Below, piece after piece: positions 40,696-48,636 of a stretch of DNA of 64,000 nt; the stretch's first letter is position 1, and each line of letters starts with the position of its first letter. The DNA lies in assembly GCA_035503915.1 (NCBI GenBank), contig DATJSU010000049.1:186001-250000 (forward strand), in the 5' to 3' direction. Source of the stretch: DATJMJ01 sp035503915. Lineage in GTDB: Bacteria > Actinomycetota > Acidimicrobiia > Acidimicrobiales > Palsa-688. The notes beneath the pieces are model-generated. The model had not been told where the DNA came from. It saw only the letters and a program-made list of their open reading frames with translations, and made no database searches. Position numbers and translations under genes: made by a program.

Positions 40696-42510
40696 TCAGG
40701 GCCCGTCGCGTGTGGGGTGGGTGCTCAGGAGCCTGTCAACTCCCCGTAGGCGACGCCAGCGAGCGCGCCTGCGATAAGCGAGCGCTGATTCGGGGTGCAC
40801 AAAGTACCGTGCGGTAGGGCCGCTTGGACCTTGGTGAAGTGCGACCGATGCGTCGAGCGCACGGAGGTCGGCAGCCGTGTAACGGCCACGCTGTGCCAAG
40901 TAACCGCCCCATGAGGGCGTCACGAACGACTCTACGAAATGGCCCGGATGGCTGGCATCCTCGAACAAGCCCCAACGGGAAGCACCCGTCCTGCGGCGCG
41001 CGACTCGCAGCTCCTCCATGACCTCGATGAACTCGTCTTGGTTCTCGGGGCTCACGTTGTAGTCCACGAGGACCATGACGGGCCCGTCTTCAGGTTCGGG
41101 CCCGGCGGCGACCTCGGGTTGGGGGCGGGGGACGACCTTCATGTCACCTCGCCCGATGACCGGCAGGCCGAGCCACCGTACAGCCAGTAGACCGGGGGCA
41201 AAGGTCGCTGCTGCCGCCACGAGCGTCCACTTGACCCCGACGGCGTCCGCGATCCCGCCCCAGACGAGAGAGCCGAGAACGATCGACGCTTGGAAGACCA
41301 TCAGGTACGCGCCGAGAGCGCGCGAAACGACCCACGCCGGCACGGCTTGGCGAGCGGCGAGGTTGAGAGTGGTGACGCCGCTGAGCCACGAAGCTCCCGC
41401 GCCGGCTAGGGCGATCGCGTCCAGAGGCGTCTCATGAACGAGGACGAGGACGAGTACCGAAACGGCCGAGGCGGTCGTCGCGAGGACGAGCATCCCGTCC
41501 AAGTGAAGGCGGTCTTTCAGCCGGGGGAGCGCCACCGCACCGGCGACACTCCCAGCGCCTATGGCAGCGAGCAAAAACCCATAGTCCCGGGCCCCGAGCC
41601 CCAGGTCCCTGGAAGCAAACAACGGGAGCAGGGCGCTCAAGGCACCGGCGGGGAAGACGAACAGGACTGTCCGCCAGCACGTCACCTGCAGCGCCGGGGC
41701 ATTTGCCAGGTAACGGATCGCGCCTCCCACTGCTCCGGCTACCCGCTCCGCCGCTCCTTCCCCCGGTGTTGACAGGCGGCTGCGTTGGCGTCCTCGCCAG
41801 AGCAAAAGGAACCAGACGATCCCAGTCGTCAGCACGCTCGCGACTGCGAACATGCCGCCCGCCCCGAGCACGGAGAGGAGGACACCGCCGACGACGGGGC
41901 CAACTATCTGCCCGATGTTCCACTGGAGTCCGTCGAGGCTGAGCGCTCGGGAGAGAAGCCGTTCGGGGACCAAGTCGCCGATAGTCGCCCACCAAGCGGG
42001 CGAGGAAAAGGTCGCCACCGTCCCGAGGGCTGCCGAAAACACCAGCAGCGCGAACGGGGTGAGGCCGCCGAGGGCCGTTACCGTAGCGAGGCCCAGCATC
42101 GCAGCAAAGAAGAGCGTTTTTGCCGTAAGCAACACCTCGCGCCGGTCTGTCGCGTCAGCGACGGCTCCTGCCGGCAATGCGAATATCACACCCGGGAGGG
42201 CGGTCGCGAGGGGGAGCGCGGCGACGAGGGAGGGCACGTTGGTCATCTTCGCCATGACGAAACCGGCCATCACCGACTCCATCCAGACGCCCGTGTTGGA
42301 GACCGTGGCCGCTGAGCAAAGGAGGCGGAACGGGCGCGACCGAAGGGGGCTGTACCAGGGCTCTGGCTTAGCGACCGGAGGTGTGCCTGGGCCCTGAGGA
42401 GGCTCGGACCGCTCGTCGAGCTTGAGCGGAGGCCGGGAAAGTTTTTGGGGCCCCGGGCGCGCCAGTCCAACGTCGGGCTGCCGTGCCCGGCGGGTTGACT
42501 GGCCGATCAC
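40696..42510 (-). CDS. MFS exporter (MFS_3/EntS-like) with C-terminal barrel domain
   Basis: 604 residues. A Pro/Arg-rich cytoplasmic N-terminus (~50) leads to 12 membrane helices; the motif between helices 2 and 3 reads GAVADATDRREVLLTAK, as in the MFS_3 group (enterobactin exporter-like). The last ~110 residues (VMVLVDYNVSPENQDEFIEV, then ASRWGLFEDASHPGHFVES) form a dimeric alpha-beta-barrel (ABM-like) domain; this fusion is typical of the family. GTG start with GGAGG six bases upstream. Substrate unknown; drug, siderophore or metabolite efflux. Transcribed away from the sugar-transport operon. Confidence 0.88.
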   Translation of the reverse strand: MIGQSTRRARQPDVGLARPGPQKLSRPPLKLDERSEPPQGPGTPPVAKPEPWYSPLRSRPFRLLCSAATVSNTGVWMESVMAGFVMAKMTNVPSLVAALPLATALPGVIFALPAGAVADATDRREVLLTAKTLFFAAMLGLATVTALGGLTPFALLVFSAALGTVATFSSPAWWATIGDLVPERLLSRALSLDGLQWNIGQIVGPVVGGVLLSVLGAGGMFAVASVLTTGIVWFLLLWRGRQRSRLSTPGEGAAERVAGAVGGAIRYLANAPALQVTCWRTVLFVFPAGALSALLPLFASRDLGLGARDYGFLLAAIGAGSVAGAVALPRLKDRLHLDGMLVLATTASAVSVLVLVLVHETPLDAIALAGAGASWLSGVTTLNLAARQAVPAWVVSRALGAYLMVFQASIVLGSLVWGGIADAVGVKWTLVAAAATFAPGLLAVRWLGLPVIGRGDMKVVPRPQPEVAAGPEPEDGPVMVLVDYNVSPENQDEFIEVMEELRVARRRTGASRWGLFEDASHPGHFVESFVTPSWGGYLAQRGRYTAADLRALDASVALHQGPSGPTARYFVHPESALAYRRRARWRRLRGVDRLLSTHPTRDGP

Positions 42511-42642
42511 AAATAACCTCCACAGCTGCGCGCGCTATGCGCGGCTCAGCCAACGCTAAGAACTGGACCGCCGGGCATTGTAGGGCCTAAAGCCAAACGA
42601 GCCGTTGATTTGGTCACATTGCCAGGGCTAACCATGGCCCCA

Positions 42643-42658
42643 TCGAGACCCCTCTCGA
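42643..42658. promoter_or_regulatory. perfect inverted repeat in the MFS/ABC intergenic region
   Basis: TCGAGA-CCCC-TCTCGA, six-base arms with four-base spacer, midway in the 325-base gap between divergent genes. Could be an operator or a small RNA hairpin. No other gene-like signal was seen in this gap apart from the promoter at 42700. Confidence 0.35.
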
Positions 42659-42699
42659 GGTATCGGCAACAGTTACTTTAAGCCTTAGTCAAAGGCAAC

Positions 42700-42741
42700 T
42701 TGACGGGCGCTGCCCGTAAGTGTACTGTGCCGCCACGTGGC
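42700..42741 (+). promoter_or_regulatory. promoter and overlapping palindrome of the beta-glucoside ABC operon
   Basis: TTGACG (42700-42705), 17 bases, TACTGT (42723-42728). The perfect ten-base palindrome GCCACGTGGC (42732-42741) lies across the expected start of transcription and is well placed for a repressor. Candidates are the ROK protein at 50017 or an unlinked LacI-type regulator. The leader to ATG 42836 is ~100 bases with GAGGAGG before the start. Confidence 0.5.
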
Positions 42742-42835
42742 CCTTGGGCGGCCCGAGCCCGGCCGGGCTTCCTAACAGCGACCAGGCCTGGAGCCTCATA
42801 AAGGGGAGAGCAAGGAGATGAGGAGGTACGAATAG

Positions 42836-44521
42836 ATGAGACGATCTCGGTTCCTGTCGATCGTCGCCAGCGTCGGGATGCTTTCTGTGGGCACAGCGGT
42901 GGCCCCCTTGAGCAGCGCAAGCGCGGCGGGCATCAAGTACGGAGGGACTTTGCACATCGTGATGCCTTGGGGGAGCATCCTCAACAATTTCAACCCCTTG
43001 GTGTGGGACGGGGGCACGGGCACCACTGCCGGTGGCACCGGGAGCCTGCTCTACGAGCCGACTTTCTACGACAACCCCTATACAGGCGCGATTACGCCGA
43101 TGCTCGCCACCGCTTATAAGTGGACCGACGGCAACATGAAGCTCGTCGTCACGACCCGCACCGGCGTCCAATGGAGCGACGGGACTGCGTTTTCTGCCGC
43201 CGACGTGGCCTTCACGTTCAATTACATAAAGCAATACCCTGCCCTTGACGCCGAGACGGTATGGAAGACGTCGATGACCTCGGTCGCAGCCTCCGGGCCC
43301 AACACCGTGGTGTTCAGCTTCTCGTCCCCCGACACTGCTATTTTCCCGCTACTGGCCGAGCAACCGATCGTGCCCGAGCACATTTTCTCGAAGGTCACCG
43401 ACCCCACTAAGTTCACCAATCCCAGCCCAGTGGGCACAGGGCCGTTCCTGCTCAAGTCCTACAGCGCTTTCCAGGTGAGCTACGTGAAGAACCCCCACTA
43501 CTGGATGGCCGGCAAGCCTTATATAAACGAAGTCGTTATGACAGCCGTCAAGTCGGACACCACGGCCGAGCTGTTGGTGCTGGACGGCTACGCCGCCTAC
43601 ACCTATGACGAGATCACCGACCCCAACAGGTCCTATGTCGCGGCGCACCCGGCGTGGAACCACTACTGGTGGCCGGGCTACCAGCTCAACCTGCTTTACT
43701 TCAACACCGCCACAACGCCGTTCAATGACCTCGCACTGCGCAAGGCAGTGGCCGAGGACCTCGACACCAACGCCATCGCCGAGCGGGCCTATTTCGGCTC
43801 ACTGCCTGCGGGTAACGAGACAGCAGTGGCGGGGGGCCTGGTCAGCCAGTGGGTGCCGTCGTCGCTCAGCTCCCTGGAGTGGAGCTACAGCCCCTCGCAG
43901 GCCATGAAGACGCTGACCGCGGCGGGTTACAAATTGGTCGGCGGCAAGTTGATGGAACCGGACGGCACACCGGTGCCCACTCAGCAGGTCCTCATCGGGG
44001 GCCCGGGCTGGACGGACTTCATCTCCATCGCCCAGACCATCAGCCAAGAGCTGCAGCAGATCGGGATCAGCAGCACCGTCGTGCAGGACACCTTCGCCAC
44101 TTACTACGCGGCCCTGCAGGAAGGCCACTACACCCTGGCTGTGTCGTGGAACAACAACAACTACGGGAGCCCGTACTACGCCTACTACGACCTGTTGAGC
44201 TCGACCGAGTCTGCCCCGATCGGCAGCACGGCCAACACCAACTGGGAGCGCTTCACCAGTCCGAGCATCGACGCCGCCTTGAAGAGCTATGCCGCGACTA
44301 CCGACATTGCCACCCAAAAAGCGGACATGACCACGATCGAGACGCAGGTCCTGGAGAACGTGCCCGTGGTGTCCCTGACGGCCCGGCCCAACTGGTTCGA
44401 CTACTCGACCCGGTACTACACCGGCTGGCCGAGCGCCTCCGACCCCTACAACTCCGGTGACGCCCCCGACGGCTACGGTGGTGGGGCCGAACAGCTGTAC
44501 CTCAACGTCCACCTGAAGTGA
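42836..44521 (+). CDS. ABC transporter solute-binding protein, family 5 (Opp/Dpp type)
   Basis: 561 residues, usual for SBP_bac_5. Signal peptide: basic MRRSRF, hydrophobic core, cleavage near SASA-A (residue ~31); there is no lipobox cysteine. The mature part shows GGTLHIVMPWG, LLYEPTFYDN, VQWSDGTAFSAADVAFTFNY, PVGTGPFLLKSY and the C-terminal WNNNNYGSPYYAYYDLLSS, rich in Trp/Tyr/Asn as in sugar-binding members. Family 5 proteins bind peptides or oligosaccharides; the beta-glucosidase at the end of the operon points to beta-glucosides such as cellobiose, comparable with the CbtA-type binding proteins of Thermotoga and Pyrococcus. First gene of the operon. Confidence 0.93.
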   Translation: MRRSRFLSIVASVGMLSVGTAVAPLSSASAAGIKYGGTLHIVMPWGSILNNFNPLVWDGGTGTTAGGTGSLLYEPTFYDNPYTGAITPMLATAYKWTDGNMKLVVTTRTGVQWSDGTAFSAADVAFTFNYIKQYPALDAETVWKTSMTSVAASGPNTVVFSFSSPDTAIFPLLAEQPIVPEHIFSKVTDPTKFTNPSPVGTGPFLLKSYSAFQVSYVKNPHYWMAGKPYINEVVMTAVKSDTTAELLVLDGYAAYTYDEITDPNRSYVAAHPAWNHYWWPGYQLNLLYFNTATTPFNDLALRKAVAEDLDTNAIAERAYFGSLPAGNETAVAGGLVSQWVPSSLSSLEWSYSPSQAMKTLTAAGYKLVGGKLMEPDGTPVPTQQVLIGGPGWTDFISIAQTISQELQQIGISSTVVQDTFATYYAALQEGHYTLAVSWNNNNYGSPYYAYYDLLSSTESAPIGSTANTNWERFTSPSIDAALKSYAATTDIATQKADMTTIETQVLENVPVVSLTARPNWFDYSTRYYTGWPSASDPYNSGDAPDGYGGGAEQLYLNVHLK

Positions 44522-44568
44522 CCGGTCGCAGGCCTGCCGGCACGCCGGCGGTGCCCTGCACCAAGCTG

Positions 44569-44607
44569 GGGGAGGCCTGCCACAGTCGGTACGGGGCGGG
44601 CCTCCCC
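44569..44607 (+). promoter_or_regulatory. stem-loop between binding-protein and permease genes
   Basis: GGGGAGGCC pairs perfectly with GGCCTCCCC (nine pairs) around a 21-base loop; a smaller stem GGCAC/GTGCC lies at 44539-44555. Hairpins here usually stabilise the binding-protein mRNA or partly terminate, giving more binding protein than permease. No T-tract. Confidence 0.5.
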
Positions 44608-44689
44608 TGCTCGCCGGTGGGCACAGGCGGGCAGGTCCGGCACGAATGGCCGAGCCCAACCGGGCTGAGGGGACGAAAGGGGTACGCCG

Positions 44690-45673
44690 TTGCGGTACCT
44701 GTTGAAACGCTTGCTGCTCCTCCTGGTCGCGGCTTGGGCAGCGCTCACGCTCAACTTCATCTTGCCACGGCTCATGCCGGGGAACCCCGTCGAGGCGATG
44801 CTCGCCCGGTACCAGGGCAGGCTCTCCCCACAGGCGGTCAACGCCCTGGAAGTCCAGTTCGGCCTCAATACCCACGAGAGCGCCATCTCCCAGTACTTCA
44901 CCTACTTCGGGCACACGGTCACCGGTAACCTCGGCACCTCGATCTCTGAGTTCCCCACCAAGGTCTCCAGCATTATCGGCTCGTCCCTTCCCTGGACGAT
45001 AGGCCTGGTCGGGTTTTCGGTGATCGTGTCGTTCGTGATCGGCACCGCGCTCGGGGCGCTGGCCGGTTGGCGGCGTGGGTCACGCTTCGACAGCGTCGCG
45101 GTACCTTTCGGCGTGATGCTGAGCGCCATGCCGGTCTTCTGGATCAGCCTCCTGGCCCTGTACTTCCTCGCCTTCAAGCTCGGCTGGTTCCCCTTGGCGG
45201 GAGGCATCGGTGGCACTGGCTCCGTGGGCATCTCCGGGGCCGGGTCGATCATCAGCCACGCCGCCCTCCCCGCGATCACCCTCACCCTGGTCAGCGTGGG
45301 CGGGTGGGTCCTGCTGATGCGTAACAGCACGGTGTCGGTCCTGGGCGAGGACTACATCAAGTTCGGCCGGGCCAAGGGGCTCCCCGAGCGGGCCGTCGCT
45401 TTCAACTACGCCGTCCGCAACGCCATCCTGCCCCAGTTCACGTCGTTCGCCCTGGCCCTCGGCTTCGTGGTGGCCGGCGCCATCTTCACCGAGTACGTGT
45501 TCTCCTACCCCGGGATCGCCTACAACCTCTACGAAGCGGTGCTGAGCCTGGACTACCCGCTCATGCAGGGGATCTTCCTCGTGATCGTAGTGGCGGTCCT
45601 GCTCGCCAACTTCCTGGCCGACCTCCTGTACGTCTTCCTCGACCCGCGCATCCGCTTGGAGGCCCGCGCATGA
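44690..45673 (+). CDS. ABC transporter permease (DppB/OppB type)
   Basis: 327 residues, six membrane helices. N-terminus RYLLKRLLLLLVAAWAALTL and the LPRLMPGNPVEAML motif are typical of the first permease of peptide/oligosaccharide systems. The EAA loop is in the segment DYIKFGRAKGLPERAVAFNY. TTG start with AAAGGGG eight bases upstream, 168 bases after the binding-protein stop. Its TGA overlaps the next ATG (ATGA), so the two permeases are coupled and form a heterodimeric channel. Confidence 0.93.
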   Translation: MRYLLKRLLLLLVAAWAALTLNFILPRLMPGNPVEAMLARYQGRLSPQAVNALEVQFGLNTHESAISQYFTYFGHTVTGNLGTSISEFPTKVSSIIGSSLPWTIGLVGFSVIVSFVIGTALGALAGWRRGSRFDSVAVPFGVMLSAMPVFWISLLALYFLAFKLGWFPLAGGIGGTGSVGISGAGSIISHAALPAITLTLVSVGGWVLLMRNSTVSVLGEDYIKFGRAKGLPERAVAFNYAVRNAILPQFTSFALALGFVVAGAIFTEYVFSYPGIAYNLYEAVLSLDYPLMQGIFLVIVVAVLLANFLADLLYVFLDPRIRLEARA

Positions 45674-46497
45674 GGGCCTTCTTCTCCAACCGCCTCGCCA
45701 TGGCAGGCCTGGCCATCCTCGTCTTCTTCGGTCTGGTCGCCCTGCTAGCGCCTGTCATCGCCCCCTACTCCCCTACGGACATCAACTTCACGCCCTTCCT
45801 CCCGATCAGTTCCCAGCACTGGCTGGGCACGACGTCGCAGGGCAACGACGTCTTCTCCCAGCTCGTCTACGGGGCCAGAGCGAGCCTCATGGTGGGCCTC
45901 GCCACGGCAGCGATCATCTCGGTGGTCCAGCTGGCCATGGGCATCTTTTCGGGCTACGTCGGCGGCTGGGTGGACAACGTCCTCAACACCATCACCAACA
46001 TCTTCCTGGTGGTCCCGGCCCTGGTACTTCTGATCATCCTGGCCGCCTACCTACCGGGCAAGGGCCTGGGGGTCATCATCGCCATACTCGCGGCCACCGG
46101 TTGGGCCTGGGGTGCCCGGGTGCTGCGCGCCCAGGCGATCTCGCTGCGGGACCGGCCTTTCGTCGAGGCGGCGCGGATGGCGGGCGAGAGCCGCTGGCGC
46201 ATCGTGCTCGTCCATATCGTCCCCAACATGTTCGGCGTCCTCGTCGCCAACTTCTTCGGCGCTGCCCTGTACGCGGTCCTGGCGGAGGCGGGCTTGGAGT
46301 TCCTTGGCCTCGGCAACATCAACGACGTCACCTGGGGTGTCATGTTGTACTGGGGGGAGAACACCAACGCCATGCTCCTTGGCCAGTGGCTGTTCCTCCT
46401 TCTCCCCGGCCTGTGCATATTGCTCCTTGGAACGGCCTTCGGGCTGCTCAACTTCGCCGTGGACCAGGTGGCCAACCCGCGCCTGCGGAGGAACTGA
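45670..46497 (+). CDS. ABC transporter permease (DppC/OppC type)
   Basis: 275 residues. One N-terminal helix (AGLAILVFFGLVALLAPVIA) and a periplasmic DINFTPFLPISSQHWLGTTS segment with the family-typical HWLGT(D/T) motif, then five helices and the EAA loop RPFVEAARMAGESRWRIVLV followed by HIVPNMFGVLVANF. Starts in the ATGA overlap with the first permease and ends one base before the GTG start of the first ATPase, so translation of the four genes is linked. Confidence 0.93.
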   Translation: MRAFFSNRLAMAGLAILVFFGLVALLAPVIAPYSPTDINFTPFLPISSQHWLGTTSQGNDVFSQLVYGARASLMVGLATAAIISVVQLAMGIFSGYVGGWVDNVLNTITNIFLVVPALVLLIILAAYLPGKGLGVIIAILAATGWAWGARVLRAQAISLRDRPFVEAARMAGESRWRIVLVHIVPNMFGVLVANFFGAALYAVLAEAGLEFLGLGNINDVTWGVMLYWGENTNAMLLGQWLFLLLPGLCILLLGTAFGLLNFAVDQVANPRLRRN

Positions 46498-46498
46498 A

Positions 46499-47581
46499 GT
46501 GGCCGCCGCCGCACCAGCCACCAGCACCGGTCCCGCTACCGCCTCCACGCCCCTGCTCGAGATCTTCGGTCTCACGGTCGGCTACGGGTGGGAGGGCCGG
46601 CCCATGTCCACCGTCGTGCGGGGCGTCGACCTCTCGGTCGGCGCCGGCGAGGTGGTCGGCATCGCCGGCGAGTCCGGGTGCGGCAAGACGACGCTGGCCT
46701 TGGCGGCTACCGGGCTGCTGGACCCGCCCGGCCAGGTGCTTTCCGGCTCAGTGCGCTTCTGCGGTCGCGACCTGCTGGCCCTCTCCCAGCGGGAGCTCCG
46801 CACCGTCCACCTGAGCGAGATCTCGATGGTGTTCCAGGCCTCCATGAACGTGCTCAACCCGGTGATGCGAATCCGGGACCAGTTCCTCGACGCTATGAAG
46901 GCTCACGGCGTGGAGGACCGGGATGGGGCGGTTGCCCGCGCCAAGGAAATGTTCGACCTCGTAAAGGTCCCCCGGCGCTTCTTCGAAGCTTTCCCCCACC
47001 AGCTGAGCGGTGGAATGCGCCAACGCACCGTCATCGCCCTGGCCCTGGTGCTGCGGCCCCAACTGCTCGTGCTCGACGAACCGACCACAGCCCTCGACGT
47101 GGTGGTCCAGCGCTCCATCCTGGAGATGCTGGACGAGCTGCGTAACGAGCTCGGCTTCGGCGTCGTCTTCATCACCCACGACCTGTCCCTGCTGGTGGAG
47201 ATCGCCGACCGCATCACGATCATGTACGCCGGCCTGGCCGTCGAGCAGGCGCCCGCCCGCCAGCTCTACGAGGGCCCACGCCACCCGTACAGTCAAGCTC
47301 TGATGAGGGCCTTTCCGCCCCTGGGGGGCGAAAGGAGGCGGCTGGAAGGCATCGCAGGGCAACCGCCGGACCTGCGCCAGCTGCCGCCTGGGTGCTCCTT
47401 CCAGCCCCGTTGCCCGCGGGCTATCGCAGGCACCTGCGAGGTGGTCGCGCCACCGCTGGTCCGTTTCGAGGCCGAGCACTGGGCGGTCTGTCACCTCTAC
47501 GACCGCGTCGACGACCACCCCAATGTCACTGACCAGGGCCTGGGGGAGGACCACGGGGAAAAGGGGGCCACTGTTGGTTAG
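46499..47581 (+). CDS. ABC transporter ATPase (DppD/OppD type)
   Basis: 360 residues. GTG 46499 has GGAGG eight bases upstream; longer readings in this frame run over the permease. Walker A GESGCGKTT, Q-loop SMVFQASMNVLNPVM, signature LSGGMRQRTVIALAL, Walker B LLVLDEPTTALDV, switch His in FITHDLSLL. The C-terminal oligopeptide/dipeptide ATPase extension carries CSFQPRCPRAIAGTC, whose cysteines form the iron-sulfur or metal site of OppD-type ATPases. Pairs with the next gene. Confidence 0.93.
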   Translation: MAAAAPATSTGPATASTPLLEIFGLTVGYGWEGRPMSTVVRGVDLSVGAGEVVGIAGESGCGKTTLALAATGLLDPPGQVLSGSVRFCGRDLLALSQRELRTVHLSEISMVFQASMNVLNPVMRIRDQFLDAMKAHGVEDRDGAVARAKEMFDLVKVPRRFFEAFPHQLSGGMRQRTVIALALVLRPQLLVLDEPTTALDVVVQRSILEMLDELRNELGFGVVFITHDLSLLVEIADRITIMYAGLAVEQAPARQLYEGPRHPYSQALMRAFPPLGGERRRLEGIAGQPPDLRQLPPGCSFQPRCPRAIAGTCEVVAPPLVRFEAEHWAVCHLYDRVDDHPNVTDQGLGEDHGEKGATVG

Positions 47582-48590
47582 CACCCTGGGGGCGCCGGGG
47601 GCCCCCCGCCAGGCCGCTGAGGAGCCTCTTGCGGTCCTTGAAGTCCACGGGCTCACCAAGACCTACACCGTGGGGCGGGTGGGCCACCAGAGGACGGTCC
47701 AGGCCATGACGTCGGTGGACCTCACGCTCGCCCCGGGGCGAGTGCTCGGCCTCGTGGGCGAATCGGGCTCAGGCAAGACCACCTTCGTACGTACCGTGGC
47801 CTACCTGGAGCGCCCAGCGGCGGGCGAGATCCGGGTGCTGGGGCGCGCCCTCCCGCGGCACCCGAGCCAACGTCGGCTTCGCGAGCACCGGGCCCAGGTG
47901 CAAATGATCTTCCAGGACCCCTACACCTCGCTCGACCCGCTCCACACCGTCCGCTACAGCGTGGCCCGGCCCCTGCGGTCCTTCGACGTGGTGCCCCGCC
48001 GAGCCCTGGCGGGCGCGGTGGACGACCTCCTCGAACAAGTGGGCCTGGTCCCCCCGGCAGAGTTCCTGCGCCGCTACCCGTACCAGCTCTCCGGTGGCCA
48101 GCGCCAGCGTGTGGGCATCGCCCGGGCGCTCGCTGCCCAGCCTGCGCTGCTGCTGGCCGACGAGCCCACCTCCATGCTCGACGTCTCAATCCGGCTCAGC
48201 ATCATGAACCTGCTGCTCGACCTGCAGCGGAGCCGGTCGCTGTCGATGGTGTTCGTCACCCACGACCTGGCGGGAGCGTCGTACATGAGCGACACCATCG
48301 CGATCATGTACGCAGGGCACCTTGTCGAGATGGGCCCTGCCTCCGAAGTGATGGGCTCGCCCCGCCATCCCTACACTCAGCTCCTGCGAGAAGCTGCACC
48401 AGATCCAGACAAGCATTTCGGGGCCTCGCGACGCTTCGACGCCCGGGGAGACCCACCGGACCTGACCAATCTCCCCTCGGGCTGCCCGTTCGCACCCCGT
48501 TGCCCTCACGTGCGCCCAGAATGCCGGGCCGAGTTGCCGCAATGGCGCGCGGTGAGCCCTAGCCAAAAAGTCCGATGTGCTCTCTACTAA
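47574..48590 (+). CDS. ABC transporter ATPase (DppF/OppF type)
   Basis: 338 residues from TTG 47574, which overlaps the previous stop by eight bases and follows a G-rich RBS (AAAAGGGGG); an ATG at 47523 is in frame but lacks an RBS. Walker A GESGSGKTT, Q-loop MIFQDPYTSLDPLHTV, signature LSGGQRQRVGIARAL, Walker B LLLADEPTSMLDVSI, switch His in FVTHDLAGASY. The C-terminal zinc/iron motif is CPFAPRCPHVRPEC. Together the two ATPases energise the heterodimeric permease. Confidence 0.93.
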   Translation: MVSTLGAPGAPRQAAEEPLAVLEVHGLTKTYTVGRVGHQRTVQAMTSVDLTLAPGRVLGLVGESGSGKTTFVRTVAYLERPAAGEIRVLGRALPRHPSQRRLREHRAQVQMIFQDPYTSLDPLHTVRYSVARPLRSFDVVPRRALAGAVDDLLEQVGLVPPAEFLRRYPYQLSGGQRQRVGIARALAAQPALLLADEPTSMLDVSIRLSIMNLLLDLQRSRSLSMVFVTHDLAGASYMSDTIAIMYAGHLVEMGPASEVMGSPRHPYTQLLREAAPDPDKHFGASRRFDARGDPPDLTNLPSGCPFAPRCPHVRPECRAELPQWRAVSPSQKVRCALY

Positions 48591-48636
48591 ACGAACACTG
48601 AACGAAAGCTTTGCAGAAAGCTCTCTAGGAGTCTCG

